From contig NZ_CP014517.1 of assembly GCF_001577265.1 (NCBI RefSeq), positions 2,223,001 to 2,287,000 of the forward strand: a stretch of DNA of 64,000 nt, in the 5' to 3' direction. Made by a program: the position numbers and the translations under genes. Of this stretch, positions 55,917 through 64,000 are shown one piece after another. Position 1 is the first letter of the stretch, and each line of letters begins with the position of its first letter. The stretch comes from Variovorax sp. PAMC 28711. Its GTDB lineage: Bacteria; Pseudomonadota; Gammaproteobacteria; Burkholderiales; Burkholderiaceae_C. The notes below the pieces were generated by a model. It saw nothing but the letters and a program-made list of their open reading frames with translations, had not been told where the DNA came from and did not search any database.

Positions 55917-58900
55917 ATGAACGACACGGCGTCTTCCCCTTCACGTCTGCTCAAAATCACCGCTGTCACGGCGCGCTGGCTGTTGGGTTTGCTGACGGCC
56001 GCGTGGCTGCTTTTCGGGCTGTCAGTCTTTGTCCTACACGGCTGGATTGTGCCGCGAATCGGCGATTTTCGCGGGGCACTGGAAACACAGGCCAGCAAGG
56101 TGATCGGCGTGCCGGTGCGCATCGGCTCGATCACCGCGCAATCCAACGGTCTCTTTCCCACTTTCGAGTTGCGCGACGTGGTGCTGCTCGACGCGCAACA
56201 GCGCGAGGCGCTGCGGCTGGTGCGCGTGGTTGCCAGCGTGTCGCCGCGATCGATCTGGCGTTACAGCTTCGAGCAGCTCTACATCGAGAGTCCGCAGCTT
56301 GAAGTCCGGCTGGACGCCGCGGGCAAGCTGCATGTGGCCGGGCTCGACGTGTCGACCGACACCAGCGGCGAGACGCGCTCCGCCGACTGGTTCTTCGCGC
56401 AGCGCGAGTTCGTGATCCGCGGCGGCACCGTGCGCTGGACCGACGAGCGCCGGCAGGTCGAACCGCTGCTGCTCACCGACGTCGAGTTCGTCGCACGCAA
56501 CGGCGGCCGCCGCCACGCCATGCGCCTGGACGCCACGCCGCCGGCCGGCTGGGGCGATCGTTTCACCCTGCGCGGCCGGTTCCGCCAGCCCCTTTTGTCC
56601 GTGCGCACCGGCAACTGGCAGACCTGGAACGGCGAGGTGTATGCCGACCTGCCGCTCATCGACGTGACCCGGCTCGGGCGCTACGTGTCGCTCGACGCCC
56701 GCATCCGGCAAGGCAGCGGCGCGGTGCGGCTCTGGGCCGACGTGAAGAACGGCAGGGCGTACGGCGGTGCCGCCGACCTCGGGCTGGCGCGCGTCGACAC
56801 CTCGCTCGACAAGGGCTTGCAGCCGCTGGTTTTGAGCGCCGTGACCGGGCGCCTTGCCGGACAGCGGGTGGACGAGACGCTCACTTTTTCCACCCGCGAT
56901 CTGCAGTTCGACACCGCCGACGGCCTGCGCTGGCCAGGCGGAAATTTGTGGCTTCAGCACACACCGGCGCAGGGCCGCACACCCGAACGCGGCGCCTTTC
57001 GCGCCGACCGGCTCGACCTCGCCGCGCTGGCGCTGATTGCCGATCGCCTGCCGCTCGGCGACGCCACGCACCGGGCGATCGGTGCCTACGCGCCGCGCGG
57101 GCTGCTCGAGCGCATCGACGCGAACTGGCAGGGCTCGCTCGGCGCGCCTGAAAACTACCAGGCCAAGGGCCGCGTCAGCAACTTCCGCGTGGCGTCGCAA
57201 GCGGCCGCCACCGGGATCGGCACGCCGGGCTTCAGCGGGGCGACCGCCGATTTCGACGCCAGCCAGACGGGCGGCACCGCCACGGTGTCGATGGCCAAAG
57301 GCACGCTCGATCTGCCTGGCGTGTTCGACGAGCCGGTGGTGCCGATCGAGCAACTCACGACCCAGCTGCAATGGAAGATCGACGGCGAGAACGCGCAGCT
57401 GCAGGTGTCGAAGGCGCGCTTTTCGAACGCAGATGCCGACGGCGAGGCCGAAGCCACCTGGCGCACCAGCGATCCGGCCACCTCGCGCGGGCGGGCGCGC
57501 TATCCCGGCGTGCTGGACCTGCAGGGCAAGCTGACCCGCGCCGACGGCGCGCGCGTGCATCGCTACCTGCCGCTCGAAATCCCGAAAGACGCACGCGACT
57601 ACGTGCGCGAGGCGGTCAACAAGGGCTCGGCGAGCGTGGTCGACTTTCGCGTCAAGGGCGACCTGCACGACATGCCGTTCATGGACCCGCGCGACGGCGA
57701 TTTCCGCATCGCGGCCAAGGTCTCCGACGTCACCTACACCTATGTGCCGCCCGTCACGGGCGCGGCCGCCAGAGCCACGCCGCCGCCCCTCCACTGGCCG
57801 GCGCTGACCGGCCTTTCGGGCGAACTGGTGTTCGAGCGCGCCGGCATGCTGGTGCGCAACGCGAAGGGGCGCATCGTGGGTGCACCCGGCGTGGAGATCA
57901 CGCGCGCCGAGGCGTCGATCGCCGACCTCTCGCACGCCAACGCGCTGCTCAAGGTCGATGCGCAGGCCAGGGGCCCGCTCGGTGAAGTGCTGCACGCCGG
58001 CGCGCCGCTCGCGGGTGACATTCGGGCCGCCATGTCGCGCGTGCGCGCCACCGGCAACGCCGACTACAGGCTCAAGCTCGACCTGCCGCTTGGCGCCATG
58101 GACAAGACGAAGGTGCAGGCCAGCGTGGTCCTGCTCGACAACGAGCTGCAGCTTGCGCCCGAGGCCCCTTCCTTTGCGCAGGCGCGCGGCACGGTCAATT
58201 TCACGGAAGCCGGTTTTGCGCTGGCGGGCGTCCAGGCCCGCTGGCTCGGCGGCGAGGTGCGCGTGGAGGGCCGCGGCGCCTACGCGGGCCCGACGCCCGA
58301 ACTGAGTTTCCGCGCGCAAGGCACGGCCACCGCAGAAGGCCTTCGCGCGGCCCGCGAGGTCGACTGGCTCGCGCGGCTTGCGGCCAAGGCGACCGGCAGC
58401 GCGCCCTACACGGCGACCGTGTCGATGCGCGACGGCGTCCCCGAGTTCATGCTGACGAGCAGCCTGCAGGGGCTCGCGCTGCAGCTGCCTGCGCCGGTCG
58501 CCAAGACCGCGGAGCAGGCGATGCCGCTGCGCGTCGAGAAGAAGGTGGTGTTGCGCGAAGCACGCGCGGGCCGCCAGCCGCTCGTGCACGACGAGTTGTC
58601 GGTCGACCTCGGCAACATCGTGGCCGCGCGCTACGTGCGCGACGTGTCGGGCGACGATGCACGCGTGTTGCGCGGCGCGATCGGCATCGGTCCCGACGCG
58701 ACCGCATCGACGGTGCTCCCGACCAGCGGCGTGCAGGCCCACATCAACCTGCCGCGGCTCGACCTGACGACCTGGCAGGCGCTCTTCACCGAGACCACCG
58801 GCAATGCGCCCGAAGCGGTAGCCAACGCCACCCATGCCGACGACACACTGTCGTACCTGCCGACGCTCCTCGCCGTGCGCGCAGAAGACCTCGTGGTGGC

Positions 58901-59966
58901 AGGCCGCACGCTGCACAACGTGGTGCTCGGCGGCACCCGCGACGGCACCCTCTGGCGCGCCAACATCGACGCGACCGAACTCAGCGGCTATGCCGAATAC
59001 CGTCACACCCAGGCGGGCCGGCTGCATGCCCGCCTCGCCCGCCTCAAGATCGCACCGAGCGAGGCGTCGCAGGTCGAGTCGCTGCTCGACGAACAGCCCG
59101 ACACGCTGCCCGCGCTCGACATCGTGGTCGACGATTTCGAGCTGCTCGGCAAGCGGCTGGGCCGCGCCGAAATCGACGCGGTGAACCGGGGCGGCGCCAA
59201 TCGCGAGTGGCAGCTCAACAAGCTCAGCTTCACGACGCCCGACGGCACCTTCACCGCGCAGGGCGTGTGGGCCGCGGTGCCTGGGCAGGGCCGCAGCGAT
59301 CCTCGCCGCACCGCCATGAGCTTCAAGCTCGACATCGTCGATGCGGGCGCGCTGTTGAACCGCTTCGGCATGAAGGACGTGTTGCGGCGTGGGCGCGGTC
59401 GGCTGGAGGGCGATGTCGAATGGCACGGCTCGCCCCTGTCGCTCGACTATCCGAGCCTTGGCGGGCAACTCAAGGTCGACGTGCTGCAGGGCCAGTTCCT
59501 GAAGGCCGATCCGGGGCTCGCCAAATTGCTCGGCGTGTTGAACCTGCAAGCGCTGCCGCGCCGCCTCACGCTCGATTTTCGCGACGTGTTCAGCCAGGGC
59601 TTTGCGTTCGACTTCATCCGCGGCGACGCGCGCATCAAGGACGGCACCGCGGTCACCAACAACCTGCAGATGAAGGGCGTCAACGCCGCGGCGCTGCTCG
59701 ACGGTTCGGCCGACATCGCCCGCGAAACGCAGAACCTGCGCGTGGTGGTGGTGCCCGAGATCACGGCCGGCACGGCGGCGCTGGTCGCGACCGCGATCAA
59801 CCCGGCCATCGGCCTGGGCGCGTTCCTTGCGCAATGGGTGCTGAGCAAGCCGCTGTCGGCCGCTGCCACGCAGGAGTTCCAGATCGAAGGCACCTGGACC
59901 GACCCCAAGATCACGAAGGTGGCGCGAAGGAGCGCGGCCGACAAGCCGCCGGAGACCCCGCCATGA
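55917..59966 (+). CDS. yhdP: YhdP/TIGR02099 giant AsmA-like protein
   Basis: A 1,349-residue protein with one N-terminal membrane helix (WLLGLLTAAWLLFGLSVFVL), a DUF3971 central part and an AsmA_2-like C terminus. The TIGR02099 family proteins bridge the periplasm and carry phospholipids toward the outer membrane. Signatures are IVPRIGDFRGALETQASKVI near the start, MPFMDPRDGDFRIAAKVSD and LGVLNLQALPRRLTLDFRDV, RETQNLRVVVVPEITAGTAA near the end. Length is within the range of YhdP-type proteins. It is divergent from glnE, a pairing frequent in beta-proteobacteria. Confidence 0.93.
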   Translation: MNDTASSPSRLLKITAVTARWLLGLLTAAWLLFGLSVFVLHGWIVPRIGDFRGALETQASKVIGVPVRIGSITAQSNGLFPTFELRDVVLLDAQQREALRLVRVVASVSPRSIWRYSFEQLYIESPQLEVRLDAAGKLHVAGLDVSTDTSGETRSADWFFAQREFVIRGGTVRWTDERRQVEPLLLTDVEFVARNGGRRHAMRLDATPPAGWGDRFTLRGRFRQPLLSVRTGNWQTWNGEVYADLPLIDVTRLGRYVSLDARIRQGSGAVRLWADVKNGRAYGGAADLGLARVDTSLDKGLQPLVLSAVTGRLAGQRVDETLTFSTRDLQFDTADGLRWPGGNLWLQHTPAQGRTPERGAFRADRLDLAALALIADRLPLGDATHRAIGAYAPRGLLERIDANWQGSLGAPENYQAKGRVSNFRVASQAAATGIGTPGFSGATADFDASQTGGTATVSMAKGTLDLPGVFDEPVVPIEQLTTQLQWKIDGENAQLQVSKARFSNADADGEAEATWRTSDPATSRGRARYPGVLDLQGKLTRADGARVHRYLPLEIPKDARDYVREAVNKGSASVVDFRVKGDLHDMPFMDPRDGDFRIAAKVSDVTYTYVPPVTGAAARATPPPLHWPALTGLSGELVFERAGMLVRNAKGRIVGAPGVEITRAEASIADLSHANALLKVDAQARGPLGEVLHAGAPLAGDIRAAMSRVRATGNADYRLKLDLPLGAMDKTKVQASVVLLDNELQLAPEAPSFAQARGTVNFTEAGFALAGVQARWLGGEVRVEGRGAYAGPTPELSFRAQGTATAEGLRAAREVDWLARLAAKATGSAPYTATVSMRDGVPEFMLTSSLQGLALQLPAPVAKTAEQAMPLRVEKKVVLREARAGRQPLVHDELSVDLGNIVAARYVRDVSGDDARVLRGAIGIGPDATASTVLPTSGVQAHINLPRLDLTTWQALFTETTGNAPEAVANATHADDTLSYLPTLLAVRAEDLVVAGRTLHNVVLGGTRDGTLWRANIDATELSGYAEYRHTQAGRLHARLARLKIAPSEASQVESLLDEQPDTLPALDIVVDDFELLGKRLGRAEIDAVNRGGANREWQLNKLSFTTPDGTFTAQGVWAAVPGQGRSDPRRTAMSFKLDIVDAGALLNRFGMKDVLRRGRGRLEGDVEWHGSPLSLDYPSLGGQLKVDVLQGQFLKADPGLAKLLGVLNLQALPRRLTLDFRDVFSQGFAFDFIRGDARIKDGTAVTNNLQMKGVNAAALLDGSADIARETQNLRVVVVPEITAGTAALVATAINPAIGLGAFLAQWVLSKPLSAAATQEFQIEGTWTDPKITKVARRSAADKPPETPP

Positions 59967-59976
59967 AAACAGCGCC

Positions 59977-61995
59977 GTGACGGCGCCTGTCTTCGAGCGC
60001 AGCGACTGGCAGCGCTGGTTTCTCTGGCTCTTGCTGGCGATGCTGGTGTCGGCCTTGCTCGTCACCGTCGTGTGGCTGGCGGGCCGGCACGAGGTCGAGC
60101 AGGTGCAGGCGGCGCTCGAACGCGACACCGCCGATGCCGTGGCCGACCTGCGCGGCGGCCTGCAGCGCAACGCGCAAAGCCTGCGCGCCCTGCAGGCCGA
60201 CGGGCTGCAGGACGGGCGCTGGCCACCCGAGGCCGCTGCGCTGATGCGCGCGCACCGCGAGTGGGTGCGCCTCGAATGGCGCAGCCCCGCGCTGCAAACG
60301 CTCGCCACGCTCGAGACGCCCTACCGCACCCGCATGTTCGCGGAAGACGTCCGCGGCCCGGACCAGAGCGACGTCGCGCTGGCCTGCGCCGCAGCGCGCA
60401 AGCTCGGTGCCCCGGCCTACTCGCCGAGCCACTACGTCCCGCTGCGCGAAGGCGGCGGCCTGGAGCTGATGGAGCTGTGCGTGCCGATCGGCGGCGGCGG
60501 CTACCTGGTCGCGACCTACTCGCTGCGCGACGTGCTGGTCGAACTGCTCGGCCCCTCGCTGGCGCGTGGCCAGGAGGTGGCCTTCGCCGAGCCGGACGGC
60601 ACGCGGCTGGCCGTCATCGGCGTGCAGCGCCGGGCCGGCACGCGCGTCTTCACTGCGCAGCAACTGGTCGACCTGCCCGGCGTCACCGTGCTGCTGCGCG
60701 TGGACGGCTGGCGCGCCGCGCCCGACCTGTTTCCCAATCTGTTGACCGGCCTGGTCACGGCGATATCGATTGCGCTCGTGTCGGTGCTGGTGCTGCTCGC
60801 GCGCGACACGCGGCGCCGGCTGCGCGCCGAGCGCGAGCTGGCCGACACGCTGGCCTTTCGCAAGGCGATGGAAGACTCGGTGATCACCGGCCTGCGCGCA
60901 CGCGACTTGCACGGGCGCATCACTTATGTGAATCCGGCGTTCTGCGACATGGTCGGCTTCAGCGCCGAGGAGCTCATGACCGATGCGTCCGGCGCACCAT
61001 ACTGGCCGACCGAGCTGGCTCACGAATACCGGCAACGCCAGGCCTTGCGGCTGGCCGGTGGCATGCCGCCGCGGGAAGGTTTCGAGTCGGTCTTCATGCG
61101 CAAGGACGGCTCGCGTTTTCCGGTGTTGATCTTCGAGGCGCCCTTGCGCAACGCGCAGCGCGTGCAGACCGGCTGGATGAGCGCCTTCATCGATGTGAGC
61201 GAGCAGCGCCGCGTGGAGGAGCTGTCGCGCGCCAGCCAGGAGCGCCTGCAGGCCAGCGCGCGGCTCGCAACCGTCGGCGAAATGGCATCGCTGCTGAGCC
61301 ACGAACTGACGCAGCCGCTCGCTGCCATCGCGAGCTACGCCAGCGGGTCGCTCAACCTTCTGGAAGACGGACAGGACGGCGCCTCTGCACCGGTGAACCC
61401 GGTGAATGCCGAGGTGGCGATGGCCGTGCGCCGCATCGCCGAGCAGGCCGACCGCGCGGGCAAGGTGATCCGCAGCGTGCACGACTTCGTGCGCCGGCGC
61501 GACCGCACGCGCGAAGCGGTCGCGCCGCGCGCGCTGCTCGACGCCGTGCTGCCGCTGGTGCAACTGCAGGCGCGCAAGCTGGGCGTGCGCATCGACACGG
61601 TGCTGGAGACGCCGCTGCCCGCCGTGCTGTGCGACCGCACGCTGGTCGAGCAGGTGCTGCTCAACCTGGCGCGCAACGCGATGCAGGCGATGGACGTGCC
61701 CGAGTTCACCGATCGCGTGCTGCAGCTGCGCGTGGCGCATGCCAGCAGCCCGAGCAGCGGCCGCGCGGCCGAGGCGCGCCGGTGGGTCGAGTTTTCGGTG
61801 ACCGATGTCGGCATCGGGATCAGCGACGAGGTGCAGCGGCGACTCTTCACCCCGTTCTTCACCACACGCGCCGATGGCATGGGACTCGGCCTGAGCCTGT
61901 GCCGCACCGTGGTCGAGCAGCACGGCGGCGCGCTCATGTTCGCGCCCAATCGGCCGTGCGGTACGGTGTTTCGGTTCACCCTGCCCGCGGGCTGA
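59977..61995 (+). CDS. PAS-domain sensor histidine kinase, FixL/DctS-like
   Basis: A 672-residue membrane-bound kinase. Two membrane helices (about 16-35 and 250-270) flank a periplasmic region of about 215 residues, followed by a PAS domain (about 300-410, GRITYVNPAFCDMVGFSAEE) with PAC segment, then the HisKA with His442 (ASLLSHELTQPLAAIASY) and an HATPase domain with VLLNLARNAMQAM, DVGIGISDEV and MGLGLSLCRTVVEQHGG. The sequence around the His is the HPK4 subgroup of DctB/FixL kinases. It starts at a GTG 10 nt after yhdP. The partner regulator follows 23 nt later. No dicarboxylate transporter gene is adjacent. Confidence 0.9.
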   Translation: MTAPVFERSDWQRWFLWLLLAMLVSALLVTVVWLAGRHEVEQVQAALERDTADAVADLRGGLQRNAQSLRALQADGLQDGRWPPEAAALMRAHREWVRLEWRSPALQTLATLETPYRTRMFAEDVRGPDQSDVALACAAARKLGAPAYSPSHYVPLREGGGLELMELCVPIGGGGYLVATYSLRDVLVELLGPSLARGQEVAFAEPDGTRLAVIGVQRRAGTRVFTAQQLVDLPGVTVLLRVDGWRAAPDLFPNLLTGLVTAISIALVSVLVLLARDTRRRLRAERELADTLAFRKAMEDSVITGLRARDLHGRITYVNPAFCDMVGFSAEELMTDASGAPYWPTELAHEYRQRQALRLAGGMPPREGFESVFMRKDGSRFPVLIFEAPLRNAQRVQTGWMSAFIDVSEQRRVEELSRASQERLQASARLATVGEMASLLSHELTQPLAAIASYASGSLNLLEDGQDGASAPVNPVNAEVAMAVRRIAEQADRAGKVIRSVHDFVRRRDRTREAVAPRALLDAVLPLVQLQARKLGVRIDTVLETPLPAVLCDRTLVEQVLLNLARNAMQAMDVPEFTDRVLQLRVAHASSPSSGRAAEARRWVEFSVTDVGIGISDEVQRRLFTPFFTTRADGMGLGLSLCRTVVEQHGGALMFAPNRPCGTVFRFTLPAG

Positions 61996-62018
61996 AAAAA
62001 GCGCGCAAGAATCGCCGC

Positions 62019-62642
62019 ATGCAACCGCTCATTGATGCCCTGATCTTCATCGTCGACGACGACGCGAGCGTGCGCGAGGCGCTGGCCTGGCTGCTGCGCT
62101 CGCGCCGTCTGGACAGCGAACACTTCGCCAGCGCCGCGGCGTTCGAGGAGCGGCTCGATGCGTCGCCCCTGCCCGACCGGCCGCGCTGCCTGCTGCTCGA
62201 CGTGCGCATGCCGGGCACCAGCGGCCTGGTGCTGTTCGACCGGCTGGCCGAACGCGGGTTGCTCACGGCGATGCCGGTGATCTTCCTGACCGGGCATGCC
62301 GATGTGCCGACCGCGGTGGAAGCGGTCAAGCGCGGCGCTTTCGATTTTTGCGAGAAGCCGTTCTCGGACAACGCACTCGTCGACCGCATCGAGCATGCGC
62401 TGGGCGTGTCGTTGCGTGCGCTCGCGCTGCAACGCCGGCGGCGCGAACTGAACGGACGGATCGCCGAACTCACGGAGCGCGAGCGCGACGTGATGCGGCT
62501 CGTGATCGAGGGCCTGCCGAACAAGCTGATCGCCGATCAGTTGTCGATCAGCGTGCGCACGGTGGAAGTCCACCGCGCGCGCGTGTTCGAAAAGATGGAC
62601 GTCAAGTCGGCCGTTGAACTCGCCAATCTCCTGCGCGAATGA
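62019..62642 (+). CDS. FixJ-family response regulator
   Basis: A 207-residue two-domain regulator. The receiver has DDDASVREALAWLLR, phospho-acceptor Asp61 (LLLDVRMPGTSG) and the FLTGHADVPTAVEAVKRGAF, KPF switch motifs. The C-terminal LuxR-type helix-turn-helix reads LTERERDVMRLVIEGLPNKL followed by SVRTVEVHRARV. It pairs with the kinase gene ending 23 nt upstream and will activate or repress genes not visible here. Confidence 0.93.
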   Translation: MQPLIDALIFIVDDDASVREALAWLLRSRRLDSEHFASAAAFEERLDASPLPDRPRCLLLDVRMPGTSGLVLFDRLAERGLLTAMPVIFLTGHADVPTAVEAVKRGAFDFCEKPFSDNALVDRIEHALGVSLRALALQRRRRELNGRIAELTERERDVMRLVIEGLPNKLIADQLSISVRTVEVHRARVFEKMDVKSAVELANLLRE

Positions 62643-62663
62643 GGCGACCGGCCGACGCGCCCC

Positions 62664-63203
62664 TTACTGCTTTTCGCTGACGAAGATTTCGATGCGGCGG
62701 TTCTGCGCGCGGCCTGCAGCCGTGCCGTTGTCCGCGACCGGCTCGCGCTCGCCGCGGCCTTCGGTCTGGACCGTGGCGGGTGCCACGCCCTTGGCGACCA
62801 GATGGTCGCGCGTGCTCTCGGCACGGGCGACCGAAAGGCGCTCGTTGTTCTTCTCTCCGCCCGTGCTGTCGGTGTGGCCGATGACGACCACCGAGGCGGT
62901 CGTCGCGCCGCGAAGGCCGTCAGCGATCCGGTCCAGCACCTGGGCCAGGTTGCGCTTCACGGTGGAGCGACCCACGTCGAACGACAGCTCGTCCGGGATC
63001 ACGACCTTCAGCAGGTTGTCGGGTGTTTTCTGGATGGCGACGCCAGAGCCCTGGGTGGCAGCCTCCAGGTCGAGCTTCAGCTTGGCGAGCCGTTGCGTCC
63101 AGCTGTTGGTGTGGACGACCGCGGCCGGTGGCGGTGGCGGGCTGGAACAGGCGGTGACGCCGAACGTGGCGACCACCACCGCCGCAGCGATGAACTTTCT
63201 CAT
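62664..63203 (-). CDS. OmpA-domain lipoprotein (first copy)
   Basis: A 179-residue lipoprotein with lipobox VTACSS (Cys19) followed by a Pro-rich spacer. The C-terminal OmpA domain has VVVIGHTDSTGGEKNNERLS and GRGEREPVADNGTAAGRAQN, with NRRIEIFV, the peptidoglycan-binding signature. It follows the paralogous gene at 63275-63928 in the same direction after 71 nt and converges with the response regulator gene. Confidence 0.92.
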   Translation of the reverse strand: MRKFIAAAVVVATFGVTACSSPPPPPAAVVHTNSWTQRLAKLKLDLEAATQGSGVAIQKTPDNLLKVVIPDELSFDVGRSTVKRNLAQVLDRIADGLRGATTASVVVIGHTDSTGGEKNNERLSVARAESTRDHLVAKGVAPATVQTEGRGEREPVADNGTAAGRAQNRRIEIFVSEKQ

Positions 63204-63274
63204 GACTCTCTCCCTGATTGAAACGAAACGGAAAATGCTGATCTGACGTCAGCTTCTCTGAAAAGACCAGCGCA

Positions 63275-63928
63275 TCAGCTCTGTGGACGCTCGCCCACGT
63301 AGATCTCGATGCGACGGTTCTGTGCGCGGCCGGCATCGGTGCCGTTGTTGGCGACCGGTTCGCGCGAGCCGCGGCCGTCGATCTGGATCGCGCTCGAGCG
63401 CACGCCGCGGGCGATCAGGTAGTCGCGCGTGCTGGCAGCGCGTTCGACCGACAGCGGGTTGTTGATGGCGTCGGTGCCGGTGTTGTCGGTGTGGCCAATG
63501 ATGCGCACTTCGGCGGCTGCGTTGTTGCGCAGGCCGTTGGCGAACTGGTCGAGCACCGGTGCCAGCGCAGGCTTGATGGCGGCGCGGCCGGTGTCGAAGC
63601 CGGCGTCGCTCGGGATCGCGAGCTTGAGTTCGTTGTTGGCGGTCTGGGTCACGGCGATGCCGGTGCCCTGCGTGGCCTGTTCCATCTGGCGCTTTTGCGA
63701 TTCCATGCGCTGCGACCACAGGTAGCCGCCGAGTGCGCCGGCGGCTGCACCGACGCCGGCGCCGATGGCGGCAGTGCGGCTGTTGCCGGTGGCCGCACCG
63801 ATGGCGGCGCCACCCAGTGCACCCACGCCGGCGCCCATGCCGGTGGTGCGTTGCGTGTCGGTCATGCCGCCGGCGCAGCCGGTGAGGAGGACGGCCAATG
63901 CGCAGCTGGAGAGGACGAGTTTTTTCAT
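63275..63928 (-). CDS. Glycine-zipper OmpA-domain lipoprotein (second copy)
   Basis: A 217-residue lipoprotein with lipobox LLTGCAG (Cys18). A glycine-zipper segment of about 45 residues (GMGAGVGALGGAAIGAATGN, AAIGAGVGAAAGALGGYLW) may form a membrane-inserting oligomer. The OmpA domain (VRIIGHTDNTGTDAINNPLS, GRGSREPVANNGTDAGRAQN, NRRIEIYVGE) then binds peptidoglycan. It is a paralogue of the downstream protein, differing by the zipper. It would tether the outer membrane to the wall. Confidence 0.92.
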   Translation of the reverse strand: MKKLVLSSCALAVLLTGCAGGMTDTQRTTGMGAGVGALGGAAIGAATGNSRTAAIGAGVGAAAGALGGYLWSQRMESQKRQMEQATQGTGIAVTQTANNELKLAIPSDAGFDTGRAAIKPALAPVLDQFANGLRNNAAAEVRIIGHTDNTGTDAINNPLSVERAASTRDYLIARGVRSSAIQIDGRGSREPVANNGTDAGRAQNRRIEIYVGERPQS

Positions 63929-64000
63929 GGTGATTCCCTTCGAGGTTGAGACAGGTGGACGGTCATTATCCCGGTCGAATCGGGCGCTCCCCGCGTGCCG
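63929..64000. other. Window end, upstream of the OmpA-domain lipoprotein genes
   Basis: The last 72 nt hold the upstream region of the second OmpA-domain gene, with an AAGGGAATC ribosome site (minus strand) just before its ATG. Nothing else could be supported. Confidence 0.4.

Noticed and set aside
56034..60308. A 1,424-codon open frame on the minus strand across yhdP
   Set aside because: Compositional shadow of a long high-GC gene; no ribosome site or family motif, and the + strand frame matches TIGR02099.

Overview
The window is high-GC, densely packed chromosomal DNA of a beta-proteobacterium, most likely family Comamonadaceae (Variovorax/Acidovorax-like). This rests on the gene content (recA-recX, sucC-sucD-terC, moaC with an M48 peptidase, glnE beside a TIGR02099/YhdP giant, a short-form argC, a DUF3717-DUF1289 protein) and on my memory of such neighbourhoods, not on a search. 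It is mainly core chromosome; the one clear mobile element is an IS3-family insertion sequence. No rRNA, tRNA or CRISPR array was seen.

Layout. 1-5.0 kb: the end of birA, a small membrane protein, a TctE/QseC-like two-component pair, a MarR regulator, then recA-recX. 5.1-13.2 kb: rpiR regulator, isoaspartyl peptidase, gsiABCD glutathione/peptide ABC transporter and an M55 D-aminopeptidase, all one way: a peptide-scavenging operon. 13.2-17.6 kb: YiaA-like membrane protein, argC, sucCD, a strong terminator and a first TerC protein. 17.6-22.2 kb: a signalling block of PP2C phosphatase, FHA protein, CHASE2 adenylate cyclase and metallo-beta-lactamase-type cAMP phosphodiesterase. 22.2-33.7 kb: type IV pilus region with a sigma-54 promoter, major pilin gene pilA (broken by the insertion sequence), a tightly coupled minor pilin operon (pilE-fimT-pilV-pilW-pilX-pilY1) and a PglL-type O-oligosaccharyltransferase.

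33.6-42.9 kb: moaC, a BepA-like M48 peptidase, then a leftward operon (terC, an unrecognised protein, a small membrane protein) preceded by a yybP-ykoY (Mn2+) riboswitch and promoter; DUF3717/DUF1289 and DUF2007 proteins; purB-yaeQ; a DUF898 membrane protein with a second M48 protease. 43.0-51.1 kb: a glutathione S-transferase, then a leftward seven-gene operon (flavin amine oxidase, DUF1365, Cfa-like methyltransferase, chalcone-isomerase-like protein, GPH/MFS transporter, DUF3833 lipoprotein, SDR), whose content resembles the singlet-oxygen/furan-fatty-acid operons of other proteobacteria, with a periplasmic glutathione peroxidase upstream. 51.2-64 kb: a ferritin-like diiron protein, RlpA, glnE, the YhdP giant, a FixL/DctS-like kinase with a FixJ-like regulator, and two tandem OmpA-domain lipoproteins.

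Most notable: (1) pilA carries a precise insertion of a 1,318-bp IS3-family element with a 3-bp target duplication; removing it restores a complete 162-residue pilin, so the insertion is recent and the strain is predicted to lack major-pilin pili. (2) An FHA/PP2C module adjoins a matched cAMP-making and cAMP-breaking gene pair just upstream of the pilin gene. (3) A Mn2+ riboswitch heads an operon containing an unrecognised protein. (4) The lipid-modification operon is preceded by a leader with a strong dyad and other structured elements.
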